From assembly GCA_025362495.1 (NCBI GenBank), contig JANYGI010000021.1:1-38051 (forward strand): a stretch of 38,051 nucleotides of DNA, written 5' to 3'. Shown here piece by piece: positions 26,846 to 34,668 of this stretch; the stretch's first letter is position 1, and each line of letters begins with the position of its first letter. Position numbers and translations under genes: made by a program. A model generated the notes under the pieces. That model was not told where the DNA came from. It saw only the letters and a program-made list of their open reading frames with translations, and did no database searches. The DNA comes from Byssovorax sp. (GTDB lineage: Bacteria > Myxococcota_A > Polyangia > Polyangiales > Polyangiaceae).

Positions 26846-28222
26846 TCAATCGCGGACGCGGATCTCCAGGAAATTTTCGGCTTTCTCGATCCATGCGGCG
26901 GGGTGCAGGCCGGCGAGGACGTGGTCGACGGCGGCCTCGGCGATGTCGGCGCAGTGGTCGAGGTTGACGTGGAGGAAGAGCGCCTGGCGCCCGATGGGGA
27001 CGATGTTGCCCATCGTTGCCACGCGGGCCATCGTCGCGCGCCACTCGGCCATCCACCCGCGCCGGTAGAGCGGATAGACGCTGGGGACGAAGCGCTGGCG
27101 GACCTCGATCGGCTTCAGGCCGCGCGGGACGATGCCGGCCCACGTGAGCTGCGCGAGGAGCGCCGCGAGGAGCTCGCCCTGTCCGAAGTCGCGACGCGGG
27201 CCCCACGCGCCCTCGGGGATCTCGACGCAGAGGATCGTCTCGCCCGGTGTGCGCAGCGCGGGCGAGTAGTTCTGGATCTCGGCGACGCGGCCGAACCAGT
27301 GCCGCGCGTCGGGCGAGTAGTACGTCTCGGCGGCGCCGACGCGCTCTACCGGGAGCGCGATGTACACGAGGTACAGGCCGCGATGCTCGAGCTTGGTGGG
27401 CACGAGATCGCGGAGATCGCCGGCGAAGAGCACCGGGCCGCGATCGCGATCGCCGGGCTCGAAGGCGCGGCTGCGCTCGATCGGGACGCCGGCGCGCGCG
27501 AGCTCGGCCTCGAGCCAGCCGATGATCGACGCGGCGCCGCGCTCCGGGTAGACGAACGAGCCCGAGGGGCCGTCGTCGCCCGGCTCGTCGTCGCCGGCGA
27601 TCCAGCGAGCGGCGCGGCCTGCGGCGCTGGCGATGAGGGCCCACGGCCGCGTGGTGCTGACGCGCTTCTTGGCGATCGTCTGCGAGAGCTCGTCGGCGTC
27701 GAGGCCCCAGACCTTCTCGGCGTAGGGGCGGTAGAACGCGTGGTAGGCGCGGTCGCCGACGCGATCGCGCACGAAGCGCTCGAACCCTTGATCGCCCGAG
27801 GTGACGGCGCGATCGGCGTCCCAGCCGACGAAGGCGCGGCGTCGCCCGGCGCGCGCGAGGAAGCCCGCGGCGGTGGAGAGGCTCGCCGGCAGGCCGATGG
27901 CGCGAGCGAGGGCGAGGGCGTTCGGCGGGTAGGGGACGCGGCGATCGCCGAGGAGCAGCACCCCGCGGCGCGGTCGCTGCAGGAACGGCGTCTGCGCGTG
28001 GATCTCGCGGAACAGGGGCCGATCGAGGGCAGCGGGGTGGAGGCGGTGCGATCCGAGATCGCAGGGGATCCCCCGGAACTCTTCGGCGCCCGCGAGACCG
28101 CCGAGGCGCGGAGCGCGCTCGATCACCCGAGCGCGTCGGCCCCGGCGCGCGAGGAGCAACGCCGCGTAGAGGCCGGAGAGCCCGCCGCCGACGATCAGCG
28201 TCTCGGTCGCTACGCCGCTCAA
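26846..28222 (-). CDS. FAD/NAD(P)-binding oxidoreductase (amine-oxidase-like)
   Basis: 458-aa flavoprotein of the NAD(P)-binding-8/amine-oxidase superfamily. The dinucleotide motif LIVGGGLSGLYAALLLARRG (start near residue 8) and the ERAPRLGG segment define the FAD fold. FRGIPCDLGSHRLHP and FYRPYAEKVWGLDADELSQT resemble protoporphyrinogen-oxidase and UDP-galactopyranose-mutase-like members. The C-terminal part ends with MGNIVPIGRQALFLHVNLDH, the usual second FAD contact region. I chose TTG 28222 as start: it overlaps the porin stop (TTGA) and lies eight residues before the Rossmann motif. This implies translational coupling with the porin. The substrate is unknown; a haem-precursor, lipid or sugar-nucleotide substrate is possible. 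Confidence 0.8.
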   Translation of the reverse strand: MSGVATETLIVGGGLSGLYAALLLARRGRRARVIERAPRLGGLAGAEEFRGIPCDLGSHRLHPAALDRPLFREIHAQTPFLQRPRRGVLLLGDRRVPYPPNALALARAIGLPASLSTAAGFLARAGRRRAFVGWDADRAVTSGDQGFERFVRDRVGDRAYHAFYRPYAEKVWGLDADELSQTIAKKRVSTTRPWALIASAAGRAARWIAGDDEPGDDGPSGSFVYPERGAASIIGWLEAELARAGVPIERSRAFEPGDRDRGPVLFAGDLRDLVPTKLEHRGLYLVYIALPVERVGAAETYYSPDARHWFGRVAEIQNYSPALRTPGETILCVEIPEGAWGPRRDFGQGELLAALLAQLTWAGIVPRGLKPIEVRQRFVPSVYPLYRRGWMAEWRATMARVATMGNIVPIGRQALFLHVNLDHCADIAEAAVDHVLAGLHPAAWIEKAENFLEIRVRD

Positions 28223-29547
28223 TACATGAACCCCAGGCCGAAATTGATCTGGCGCTCGTCGAGGCCGAGCTTGCGGTTGCGGAGCTGGTAATCGGCCTTG
28301 AACGCGATCTCGCGGATCGGCCGGTACGAGGCGCCGAACGTGTACTCGCGGACGCTCTTCGTGGGGTTGCGATCGAAGCCGTCGGGCACCGCCGACTGCG
28401 TGTCGTAGTACTCGAGCCGCGCGAACGGGACGAGCTGGTGCGAGACGCCGAGCGGTCGCAGCACGTCGTAGCCGCCTTCCACATAGGCGCCGCGCATCCG
28501 CGTGGGCACGGGGCTCGTCGCGTCGGGAAACAGGGCCGCGCCCGTGGCGTCGAAGGTGTGCATCAAGGCTTCGGATTGCGGCAAATGCCACTCGGCGAAG
28601 AGCGCCTTCCACTCGAGCCCGGCGCGGTGGAAGCGGGCGTCGAGCGTGTAGCCGAGGACCGGCACGCTGAGGCTCACGCGCGAGTGATCGCGGAGGTAGA
28701 AGTCGGAGTTGCCGCCGGCGTCACCCGCGTAGCCCGACGCGCCGATCACGAAGCCGAGGATGGGCTCGACCTCGGCGCGACCGACGACCGACCAGGCCTT
28801 GGCCGCGGCGAACGAGCCGCCCTGGCGACCGCCCGCGAGGCCGTCGGCGGAGAGGCCGCGCGGGTCGAGCCCCGTCATGCCGTAGAGCTCGTAGCGCAGG
28901 CCCTCGACGGGGCGGCCGAAGAAGCCCGCGCCGATCTCGCGCCACGTCGAGGGGATGACCACCGTGTCGAGGCGCGGGCGCACGACGCCGTTGAACGTGG
29001 GCGGCTCGTGCACCGTGTTGATGATGCCCATCGGCACGAGGACGAGCCCCGCGCGCAGGCCGAGCGCGTCGCCGAAGAGCTTCCAGTCGAGGTAGGCCTG
29101 CTCGAGCTCGAACGCGCCGCTGCAGGTCGAGCAGGAGAGCGAGTGCTCGATCTCGAGCTCGGTGTAGACGCGGATGCGGCTCGTGAACGAGTGCGCGACG
29201 AAGACGACGAGGCGCGCGACGTCGGCCGACCAGCGCGTCTCACCGTCGCGACCGGAGGCGAGGCCGCGGATCAGGACCTCGCCGTAGCCGCCGATCGAGG
29301 TGTTCGAGGCGCTGCCCTCGGCCGCGTGAAAGCGCTGCTCGGTGAGGCCACGCACGAGGTCCACGTCGGGCGCGCGACCCGCGCCGAGCGCGATCGGCGG
29401 CTGCTTCGGCGGAGGAGGGGCCGCGTGCTCGGGGGCGAGGTCGATGGTCGGCCCGGCCGGCGCAGCGGTGTCCGCCGCGCTCTCCGCGGCGAAGCAAGCG
29501 AGGATGAGCGCGACAGCGGCAGCCGGGAGAAAGCGCAAACACGGCAT
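28219..29547 (-). CDS. Outer-membrane porin-like beta-barrel protein
   Basis: 442-aa exported protein. A signal peptide (about 1-25) is followed by a disordered Pro-rich segment containing PTIDLAPE (IDLAPE at 35-40), then alternating strands to the C-terminal aromatic end INFGLGFMY, typical of outer-membrane barrels. Segments such as RIRVYTELEIEHS, FELEQAYLDWKLFGDALGLR, and RAGLVLVPMGIINTVHEPPT followed by FNG resemble phosphate-selective porin O/P-like (OprO/P) proteins. There is one CSTC pair in an early strand loop. The ATG at 29547 lies 23 bp after the shared operator. The FAD oxidoreductase gene follows with a 4-bp overlap. The substrate is unknown. Confidence 0.72.
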   Translation of the reverse strand: MPCLRFLPAAAVALILACFAAESAADTAAPAGPTIDLAPEHAAPPPPKQPPIALGAGRAPDVDLVRGLTEQRFHAAEGSASNTSIGGYGEVLIRGLASGRDGETRWSADVARLVVFVAHSFTSRIRVYTELEIEHSLSCSTCSGAFELEQAYLDWKLFGDALGLRAGLVLVPMGIINTVHEPPTFNGVVRPRLDTVVIPSTWREIGAGFFGRPVEGLRYELYGMTGLDPRGLSADGLAGGRQGGSFAAAKAWSVVGRAEVEPILGFVIGASGYAGDAGGNSDFYLRDHSRVSLSVPVLGYTLDARFHRAGLEWKALFAEWHLPQSEALMHTFDATGAALFPDATSPVPTRMRGAYVEGGYDVLRPLGVSHQLVPFARLEYYDTQSAVPDGFDRNPTKSVREYTFGASYRPIREIAFKADYQLRNRKLGLDERQINFGLGFMY

Positions 29548-29570
29548 GGACGGGAGGTGTTTTCGCCGTA

Positions 29571-29590
29571 TTGAAAACGTTAGTCAATAT
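29571..29590 (-). promoter_or_regulatory. Shared operator motif, copy B
   Basis: TTGAAA ACGTT AGTCAATAT on the plus strand, 23 bp before the porin start. It is followed by CAATTTCAAC to 29600, so TTGAAA/TTTCAA form a larger palindrome and the minus strand shows three tandem hexamers (TTGAAA, TTGATA, TTGACT). This is the strongest of the three copies. Confidence 0.7.
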
Positions 29591-29637
29591 CAATTTCAAC
29601 GACGAGGCGTCTTCACGAATTCGATAGACTTTGTCAC

Positions 29638-31083
29638 CTATTTGTCGGGTCTTTTTTGCGTGATGTCCCAGAGTGCGAGATCGCTCCAGAGGGAGTCGAC
29701 GTAGCGCGAGCGGGGTCGGGCGAAGATCGGGCGCGCCTCGAGGCCGTGCTCGGCGAGCTGGCGCAGGAGCGCCGGCGAGAGCGCCTCGCCGGTGATCCAC
29801 GCGGCGCGAGGAGGTGAATCCGCGAGCGTCGGCGCGGGCAGAACGCGGCGTCCCGGGGCGCCCTCGGCGAGCAGCGGCCCGAGATCGAGGGTGATGATCG
29901 GCGTGTGATCGCTGGCGGCCGCGACGAAGGCGACGAGCGCCGCGGCAGGCGAGGGGACGCGGTGCGCGGCGACGAGCGCGGCGCCGTCGGTGATCCACTG
30001 CGCGGCGAGCAGCGCGACGACGGCGATCCCGCCGCGGAAGCGGGCCGCGAGGGCCTCGGCGCCGGCCGCGAGCGCGACGATCAGGATCGGCGCGAGCGGG
30101 ACCCAGTGGCGCGGCTTGTACGCGGTGTTCTGCCCGAGCGTCGCCCAGACGAAGTACGCGAGGGCGCCGACGACGAGCTCGGGTTGCCGTCGCAGCGCGG
30201 GCAGCGAGGCTCGCCGCGCCGCGACGACGAGGAGGATCGCCAGGAGCGGAGCGCCGAGCCAGCGCGCGGGCGGCGCGTCGATCCAGGCCCCGCCGAGGAC
30301 GTTGGCCCACAGGCCCCAGACGACGCCGTGCAGTCGATCGACGGGCGAGGTGACCGTGAGCGCGGAGCCGCCCCACCGCGTGAAATGACCGGTGCCCTGG
30401 CCGAGCGCGGCGATCACCAGCGGCCGCGCTCCCGCGACGATCACCAGCGGGACGAGCCACGGCACCACGCCCACGACGAGGTCGCGCGCGCGGGTGAGGT
30501 ACGCGCCGTGGCCGCCCTCGGCGCGCGCGACGACGACCGTCGCGACGATCGCGAACGGGAAATACGAGAGGCGCACGCCGAGGCCGACGCCGAGCGCGAG
30601 CAACGCCGAGGTGCGCAGCGACGCGGCGCGAGCGGGCAGGCGGCGCGCGCGCGCGAGGAGCCACAGCGCGAGCGCGATGCCGGCGGCGCCGGGCACGTCG
30701 CTGAGGAGCTTCTCCGACGAGAGCCACAGGAACGGCGAGGCGAGCGCGAGCGCTCCAGCGATCCACGCGGCGCGGCGGCCGAGCACCTCGAACGCGAGCA
30801 GCGCCGTGAGCACGACGAGCGCGGCGCCAGCGGCCGCCGAGACGATCGCGAGCGCCAGGTGAGCCGACGCGCCGAGCGCCGCGACAAGCTTCGCCGCGCC
30901 GATGTACACCGGATAAAATGGCGCGTGCGGGCGCAGCGAGGCGATGTCGAAGCGGTCGACGGCTAGGCGAAAGCGGAGCGCGTCGAGGTCCTCGTCGTGG
31001 TCGATGCGGTACGCGAGGCGAAGCGCGAGCGCGACGAGCCCGAGCGCCAGCAGGCCGGCGCGATCGCGGCGCGCGGGGCTCAC
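29638..31083 (-). CDS. Polytopic GT-C (PMT/ArnT-like) glycosyltransferase
   Basis: 481-aa inner-membrane protein with about ten hydrophobic helices and the layout of GT-C glycosyltransferases (PMT/GT39/ArnT-like), which use polyprenyl-phosphate sugars. The first exported loop holds the expected acidic pair (RIDHDEDLDALRFRLAV) followed by HAPFYPVYIGAAKLVAALGA. LWLSSEKLLSDVPGAAGIAL gives the typical second acidic site. The C-terminal 100 residues are a soluble periplasmic-type part (HTPIITLDLGPLL, then YVDSLWSDLALWDITQKRPD). It starts with GTG 31083, ten bases after the stop of a small secreted protein gene, so the two form a unit. The acceptor is unknown; the small secreted protein or a surface glycan are candidates. 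Confidence 0.72.
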   Translation of the reverse strand: MSPARRDRAGLLALGLVALALRLAYRIDHDEDLDALRFRLAVDRFDIASLRPHAPFYPVYIGAAKLVAALGASAHLALAIVSAAAGAALVVLTALLAFEVLGRRAAWIAGALALASPFLWLSSEKLLSDVPGAAGIALALWLLARARRLPARAASLRTSALLALGVGLGVRLSYFPFAIVATVVVARAEGGHGAYLTRARDLVVGVVPWLVPLVIVAGARPLVIAALGQGTGHFTRWGGSALTVTSPVDRLHGVVWGLWANVLGGAWIDAPPARWLGAPLLAILLVVAARRASLPALRRQPELVVGALAYFVWATLGQNTAYKPRHWVPLAPILIVALAAGAEALAARFRGGIAVVALLAAQWITDGAALVAAHRVPSPAAALVAFVAAASDHTPIITLDLGPLLAEGAPGRRVLPAPTLADSPPRAAWITGEALSPALLRQLAEHGLEARPIFARPRSRYVDSLWSDLALWDITQKRPDK

Positions 31084-31093
31084 GAGCGGCGCG

Positions 31094-31387
31094 CTACGGG
31101 GCCGCCGACCCGGAGCCGCTGCCCGCCTCGGGGACGCCAGGCGCCGTCGTCCCGCAATCGAGCGTGGTCGCGGGGGCCGGCGCGCCGTTGCCGACGCCGG
31201 AGCCGGCCTTGTTCGCGCCGTCGCCGTTGCCGGACGTGCCCGACGACGGCGTCGCCGCGCAGGTGCCGAAGCTCTCGCCGGCGTAGTCGAGGCACGCGCC
31301 GCCGAGGGCCGGGGCGACGAAGCCGAGCCCCGCGGCGGCGATCACGGTGCGGGCCAGGGCCCAGGGCGAGCGCGAAGCGGGGTTCAT
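31094..31387 (-). CDS. Small secreted Gly/Ser-rich protein
   Basis: 97-aa protein with a signal peptide (ARTVIAAAGLGFVAPALGG, about 12-30), two Cys spaced by ten residues (CLDYAGESFGTC) and one later Cys. A low-complexity, probably disordered tail is rich in Gly, Ser, Ala and Asn. The abundance of Ser/Thr in the tail would suit O-glycosylation, and the gene directly precedes a GT-C glycosyltransferase; this link is inference. The ATG at 31387 lies 19 bp downstream of the third operator copy. A much longer open frame upstream on this strand is antisense to two plus-strand genes and is not believed. I recognise no family. Confidence 0.6.
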   Translation of the reverse strand: MNPASRSPWALARTVIAAAGLGFVAPALGGACLDYAGESFGTCAATPSSGTSGNGDGANKAGSGVGNGAPAPATTLDCGTTAPGVPEAGSGSGSAAP

Positions 31388-31406
31388 CGCCCGCCACAAT
31401 GCCTTG

Positions 31407-31426
31407 TTGAAAACACAAGTCAATAT
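31407..31426 (-). promoter_or_regulatory. Shared operator motif, copy C
   Basis: TTGAAA ACACA AGTCAATAT on the plus strand, 19 bp before the small secreted protein start. It is identical to copy B at 16 of 20 positions and is followed by CAG rather than CAA. It lies in a 174-bp divergent region shared with the SUKH gene. Confidence 0.65.
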
Positions 31427-31561
31427 CAGATGGCGGGCCGGGTCACGGTTCACCGCAGAACCCCGCGCTTTCGCGTCCGCGGCTTCGGTTTGCCTACATT
31501 GTCGCCCCGATCCGCTGCTCGTTTTTTGCGTTGACGCCGGCGCAGAGCCTAGTTTCCGCCC

Positions 31562-32167
31562 ATGTCCGTCGCCTCTTGCCTCGCCGAAATCCGCGCGCTC
31601 AAGCTCGACCTCGCGCGCCTCGATCCGCGCGCCGGGATGCCGGTGCTGCCGCCCCCCGGGGCGACGCCGGCCGCCTTCCTCGCGGTGGAGCGCAAGCTCG
31701 GGCGCGCGCTGCCTGCGGCGTACCGCGAGCTCCTCGAGCTGCACGATGGATTCCCCCAGCTCTACCAGGGCGCGAGCCTGCTCTCGACCTCGCAGCTCGT
31801 ACGTGGCTCGTTCGTCGACGTCGCGCGGATGATGATCGATCTCGGTGAGCCCGGGCCCATCGGCGCTTCCCGGCGCCGCCCCGCGCTGGTGCCGTTCGGC
31901 ATCGACAGCACCGCCGAGACGATCTTCGCGTTCGACTGCGGAGCGCCCACCGGCGAGCCCGGCATCCTGCTGTGGATGAACGAGATCGGCGTGCGCCTCG
32001 ACGGGTTCGCCGCGTTCCTCGATTTCGTCATCGAGATGCTGCAGGCCGACGTCGAGGAGCGCCGCCGGTTCTTCGAGCCGGGGCTGCAGCGCCGCGTCGC
32101 CGATCCGTGGGGGATGGCGCTCGGACGCAGCCGCGCCGGTCACGCTCCCGGCGCGCACGCGGCGTAG
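31562..32167 (+). CDS. SMI1/KNR4 (SUKH) family protein
   Basis: 201-aa cytoplasmic protein with the SUKH-1 fold: PAAFLAVERKLGRALPAAYR, then ELLELHDGF, matches the defining N-terminal motif, followed by PALVPFGIDSTAETIFAFDC and GILLWMNEIGVRLDGFAAFL. SUKH proteins often act as immunity proteins to polymorphic toxins but many are regulatory or orphan. No toxin domain is visible within several kilobases. The ATG at 31562 begins MSVASCLAEIRAL. The gene opens a probable plus-strand operon with a Pro-rich protein (60 bp downstream) and a kinase. Confidence 0.82.
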   Translation: MSVASCLAEIRALKLDLARLDPRAGMPVLPPPGATPAAFLAVERKLGRALPAAYRELLELHDGFPQLYQGASLLSTSQLVRGSFVDVARMMIDLGEPGPIGASRRRPALVPFGIDSTAETIFAFDCGAPTGEPGILLWMNEIGVRLDGFAAFLDFVIEMLQADVEERRRFFEPGLQRRVADPWGMALGRSRAGHAPGAHAA

Positions 32168-32227
32168 CCTCGTTCGCCCTCCCCGGCGTCGCGCAGGCGT
32201 GATACTCGAAGGGCGGGATCCTACCGA

Positions 32228-33100
32228 ATGGCCTACGCCGTCCACACGCGCAGCTGCACGTATTTGCTCGACGACGACGGGGTCTGTCGCTGGACGCTCG
32301 CGCCGACGGGGGTGCCCGTCGCCGGCGCGGAGCGGTACCTCGGCGCGCAGTTCGTCGCCTGCCTCGACGTCCGCGAGATCGGCGGCCTCGTGGGTGAGCT
32401 GCGCATCGGCGCCGCGGCGCTCTTCGCGCGCTCCGAGAACGGCCGCCTCGTGCTCCTGCGCACGCCCGCGATCGAGTTCGTCGAGCACCGCGACGACGGC
32501 GCCGACGCCGCGCCCGAGACCACGGCCCCGCTGCTCGTCGCGCCGGAGCCGAGCCTGCCCGCGTACGCGCCCTACGCCGAGCCGCTGCCGGCGTACGCCC
32601 CGCGCGCGACCGCGGCGCCGCCTGCCCCAGCGCCTCGTCAGTACACGCCGCCCGCGTATGCGCCGCCCGCGCCGCCGATCCCCGCGACGCCGCCTCGCCG
32701 CCCCGCGCCGGCCGCGCCGGTGTACGTCGCGCCTGCGTACCGCGCGCCGGTGTACGCGCCGCCCGTCAGCGCTGCGCTGCCCGCGTACCCCGTGCCTGAT
32801 CACACGCCGCCCGCGTACCCCGAGGCCGAGCTGCCCGCGACGTCGACCGACACGCTGCCGCTCGCGCCGCTGCGCATGCCGCTGCCGGCGCCGCACTCGT
32901 ACGCGTGGCCGCGCATGCCCGATCCCACGATCGAACCGGAGCTCGAGCCCGACGGCGAGTTCCTCGACGAAGGCGACGTGGAAGAGCTGGTCACCTTCAG
33001 CGAGGTGACGCTGACCATCCCGCTCTACCGCCCCGATCCGCTGGCTGCGGCGCCGCTGCCTCGTCGGAACGTCATCGGCCCGGGCCGTCGCCTGCGCTGA
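32228..33100 (+). CDS. Hypothetical protein with Pro-rich repeats
   Basis: 290-aa protein of no recognised family. Residues 1-90 look folded (MAYAVHTRSCTYLLDDDGVC, FVACLDVREIGGLVGELRIG, FARSENGRLVLLRTPAIEFV). Residues about 100-215 are low complexity with repeated PAYAP, PPAYAPP and PVYAPP units. The end is acidic (EPELEPDGEFLDEGDVEELV) and then basic. No signal peptide or membrane segment. Pro/Tyr-rich linkers like this are common next to myxobacterial kinases and could be a docking or phosphorylation platform for the kinase encoded 42 bp downstream; this is inference. Confidence 0.7.
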   Translation: MAYAVHTRSCTYLLDDDGVCRWTLAPTGVPVAGAERYLGAQFVACLDVREIGGLVGELRIGAAALFARSENGRLVLLRTPAIEFVEHRDDGADAAPETTAPLLVAPEPSLPAYAPYAEPLPAYAPRATAAPPAPAPRQYTPPAYAPPAPPIPATPPRRPAPAAPVYVAPAYRAPVYAPPVSAALPAYPVPDHTPPAYPEAELPATSTDTLPLAPLRMPLPAPHSYAWPRMPDPTIEPELEPDGEFLDEGDVEELVTFSEVTLTIPLYRPDPLAAAPLPRRNVIGPGRRLR

Positions 33101-33142
33101 GCACCCTCACGCCGCATCCAGTTCGAGAACAGGCAAACACGC

Positions 33143-34567
33143 ATGACGGAAGCCCACCAGCAGCAGCGATACCGCGTCCTCTCGCGCATCGCCTCGGGCG
33201 GCATGGCCGAGGTCTTCCTGGCCGAGAGCGCCGGGATCGAGGGCTTCAAGAAGCAGGTGGCGATCAAGCGCGTCCTGCCGCACCTGAGCGAGAAGAAGCG
33301 CTTCATCTCGATGTTCCTCGACGAGGCGCGCCTCTCGGCGTCGCTCTCGCACTCCAACGTCGCCCAGGTCTTCGACATCGGCGTCGGCGACAACGCCTAC
33401 TTCATCGTCATGGAGTACGTCGACGGCGCCGATTTGAAGGCCGTCATCGAGTACATGAAGCGCGAAGGCCAGCGCTTCCCGGTCGAGTCCGCGTGCTTCA
33501 TCGCCGCCAAGATCTGCGAGGGCCTCACCTACGCGCACGAGCTCAGCGGCACCGACGGCGCGGCGCTCCAGATCGTGCACCGCGACATGTCGCCGCCCAA
33601 CGTGCTCATCACCAAGCACGGCGAGATCAAGATCGTCGACTTCGGCCTCGCCAAGGCGACGAGCCAGCTCGAGAAGAGCGAGGCCGGCATCATCAAGGGT
33701 AAATTCAGCTACCTCTCGCCCGAGGCCGCGCAGGGGCAAGACGTCGACGCGCGCACCGACATCTTCGCCGTGGGGATCATCCTCTGGGAGATGCTGTCGG
33801 GGAAGCGGCTCTTCCTCGCCGACACCGACTTCGGGACGGTGAAGCTCGTGCAGCAGGCGCAGATCCCCTCGCTGCGCGCCGACAACCCCGGCATTCCGCC
33901 CGAGCTCGAGGCCATCCTCGCCCGGGCCCTCGCGCGCGATCCGGCCAAGCGCTACCACTCGGCGCGCGACCTCGGCCGCGATCTCACCGATCAGCTCTAC
34001 CGGATGGGCCGCCCCGTCAGCGCCTACGACATCGCCGAGCTCGTGCGCGGCGCGACGGCGCAGCGCAAGAAGGCGCAGCCCGACAAGGGCTCGATCATCG
34101 ACAAGCTGATCGAAGAGGCGCTGCTCGAGTTCACCTCGCTGCAAGACGACAAGGCCGCGCCCGCCGCCGCCAGGGTCGACGAGCCGCTCAAGCTGGGCGG
34201 CTTCGAGGACATCGGCGGCTGGGCCGACGAGATCGCCAACTCGGTCGCGTCGGGCCCGACCTCGCGCGATCTCGTGCGCAACTCGCTCCCGATGGGCGCG
34301 TTCGTCGAGGGCAACCTCGCCGCGCTCGAGGACGACGAGCCCGACTCGTCCGGCTCGGCGCCCCTCGTGCCTTCGTCGGCGCCGCCGCCTCCCGCGCAGC
34401 TCGCGCCGGTGGCCCCGGCGTCGTCGCGCTCGCTCGCGCCGCCGTCGTCGAAGGGCGCGCCGATCGCGCCGGCCTCGCGCGGCGGCGGCGTCAAGATCAT
34501 CGCCGTGCTCGTCGCGCTGGTGATCCTCGCGGCCGGCGCCTGGTTCGGCGGCCTCATCCCGCACTGA
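33143..34567 (+). CDS. Membrane-anchored Ser/Thr kinase with HRDMSPPN loop
   Basis: 474-aa kinase. Its domain occupies about residues 10-295: ASGGMAEVF loop, K42 in VAIKRV, catalytic loop HRDMSPPN (146-153), DFG (166-168) and GKFSYLSPEA. In the catalytic loop the usual Lys after HRDL/M is Ser, as in the HRDVSPQN subgroup typical of myxobacteria; the catalytic Asp and Asn are kept, so activity is plausible. An acidic and Pro/Ser-rich linker (about 330-445) leads to one C-terminal membrane helix (IIAVLVALVILAAGAWFGGL) with almost no exported part, a tail anchor. It is the last gene of a probable SUKH/Pro-rich/kinase operon and converges with infC. Confidence 0.92.
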   Translation: MTEAHQQQRYRVLSRIASGGMAEVFLAESAGIEGFKKQVAIKRVLPHLSEKKRFISMFLDEARLSASLSHSNVAQVFDIGVGDNAYFIVMEYVDGADLKAVIEYMKREGQRFPVESACFIAAKICEGLTYAHELSGTDGAALQIVHRDMSPPNVLITKHGEIKIVDFGLAKATSQLEKSEAGIIKGKFSYLSPEAAQGQDVDARTDIFAVGIILWEMLSGKRLFLADTDFGTVKLVQQAQIPSLRADNPGIPPELEAILARALARDPAKRYHSARDLGRDLTDQLYRMGRPVSAYDIAELVRGATAQRKKAQPDKGSIIDKLIEEALLEFTSLQDDKAAPAAARVDEPLKLGGFEDIGGWADEIANSVASGPTSRDLVRNSLPMGAFVEGNLAALEDDEPDSSGSAPLVPSSAPPPPAQLAPVAPASSRSLAPPSSKGAPIAPASRGGGVKIIAVLVALVILAAGAWFGGLIPH

Positions 34568-34615
34568 GGTCGCTGCGGCGATCCACGCGCGGCGAGATCG
34601 TTGGAGCACCAACGA

Positions 34616-34651
34616 ATCGACCCCCGCCCCCCGAAGGGAGCGAGGGTCGAT
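34616..34651. terminator. Hairpin between the kinase gene and infC
   Basis: ATCGACCC (34616-34623) pairs perfectly with GGGTCGAT (34644-34651), and inner CGC/GCG can add pairs. It lies in the 101-bp gap between two convergent genes and can serve both strands. Confidence 0.55.
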
Positions 34652-34668
34652 GTTCCCCCGAGCGGCGA

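Noticed and set aside
26792-31426. The shared motif as a plain -35 promoter box (TTGACT on the minus strand)
   Set aside because: No acceptable -10 box lies 16-18 bp downstream in any of the three copies, the motif sits very close to the start codons, and the conserved TTTCAA half outside TTGACT is not explained by a -35 element.
31094-32896. 600-aa minus-strand open frame
   Set aside because: Only its last 97 codons (from 31387) have a signal peptide and fit an operator and operon. The rest is antisense to the SUKH and Pro-rich genes and reads as Arg/Gly-rich shadow sequence.
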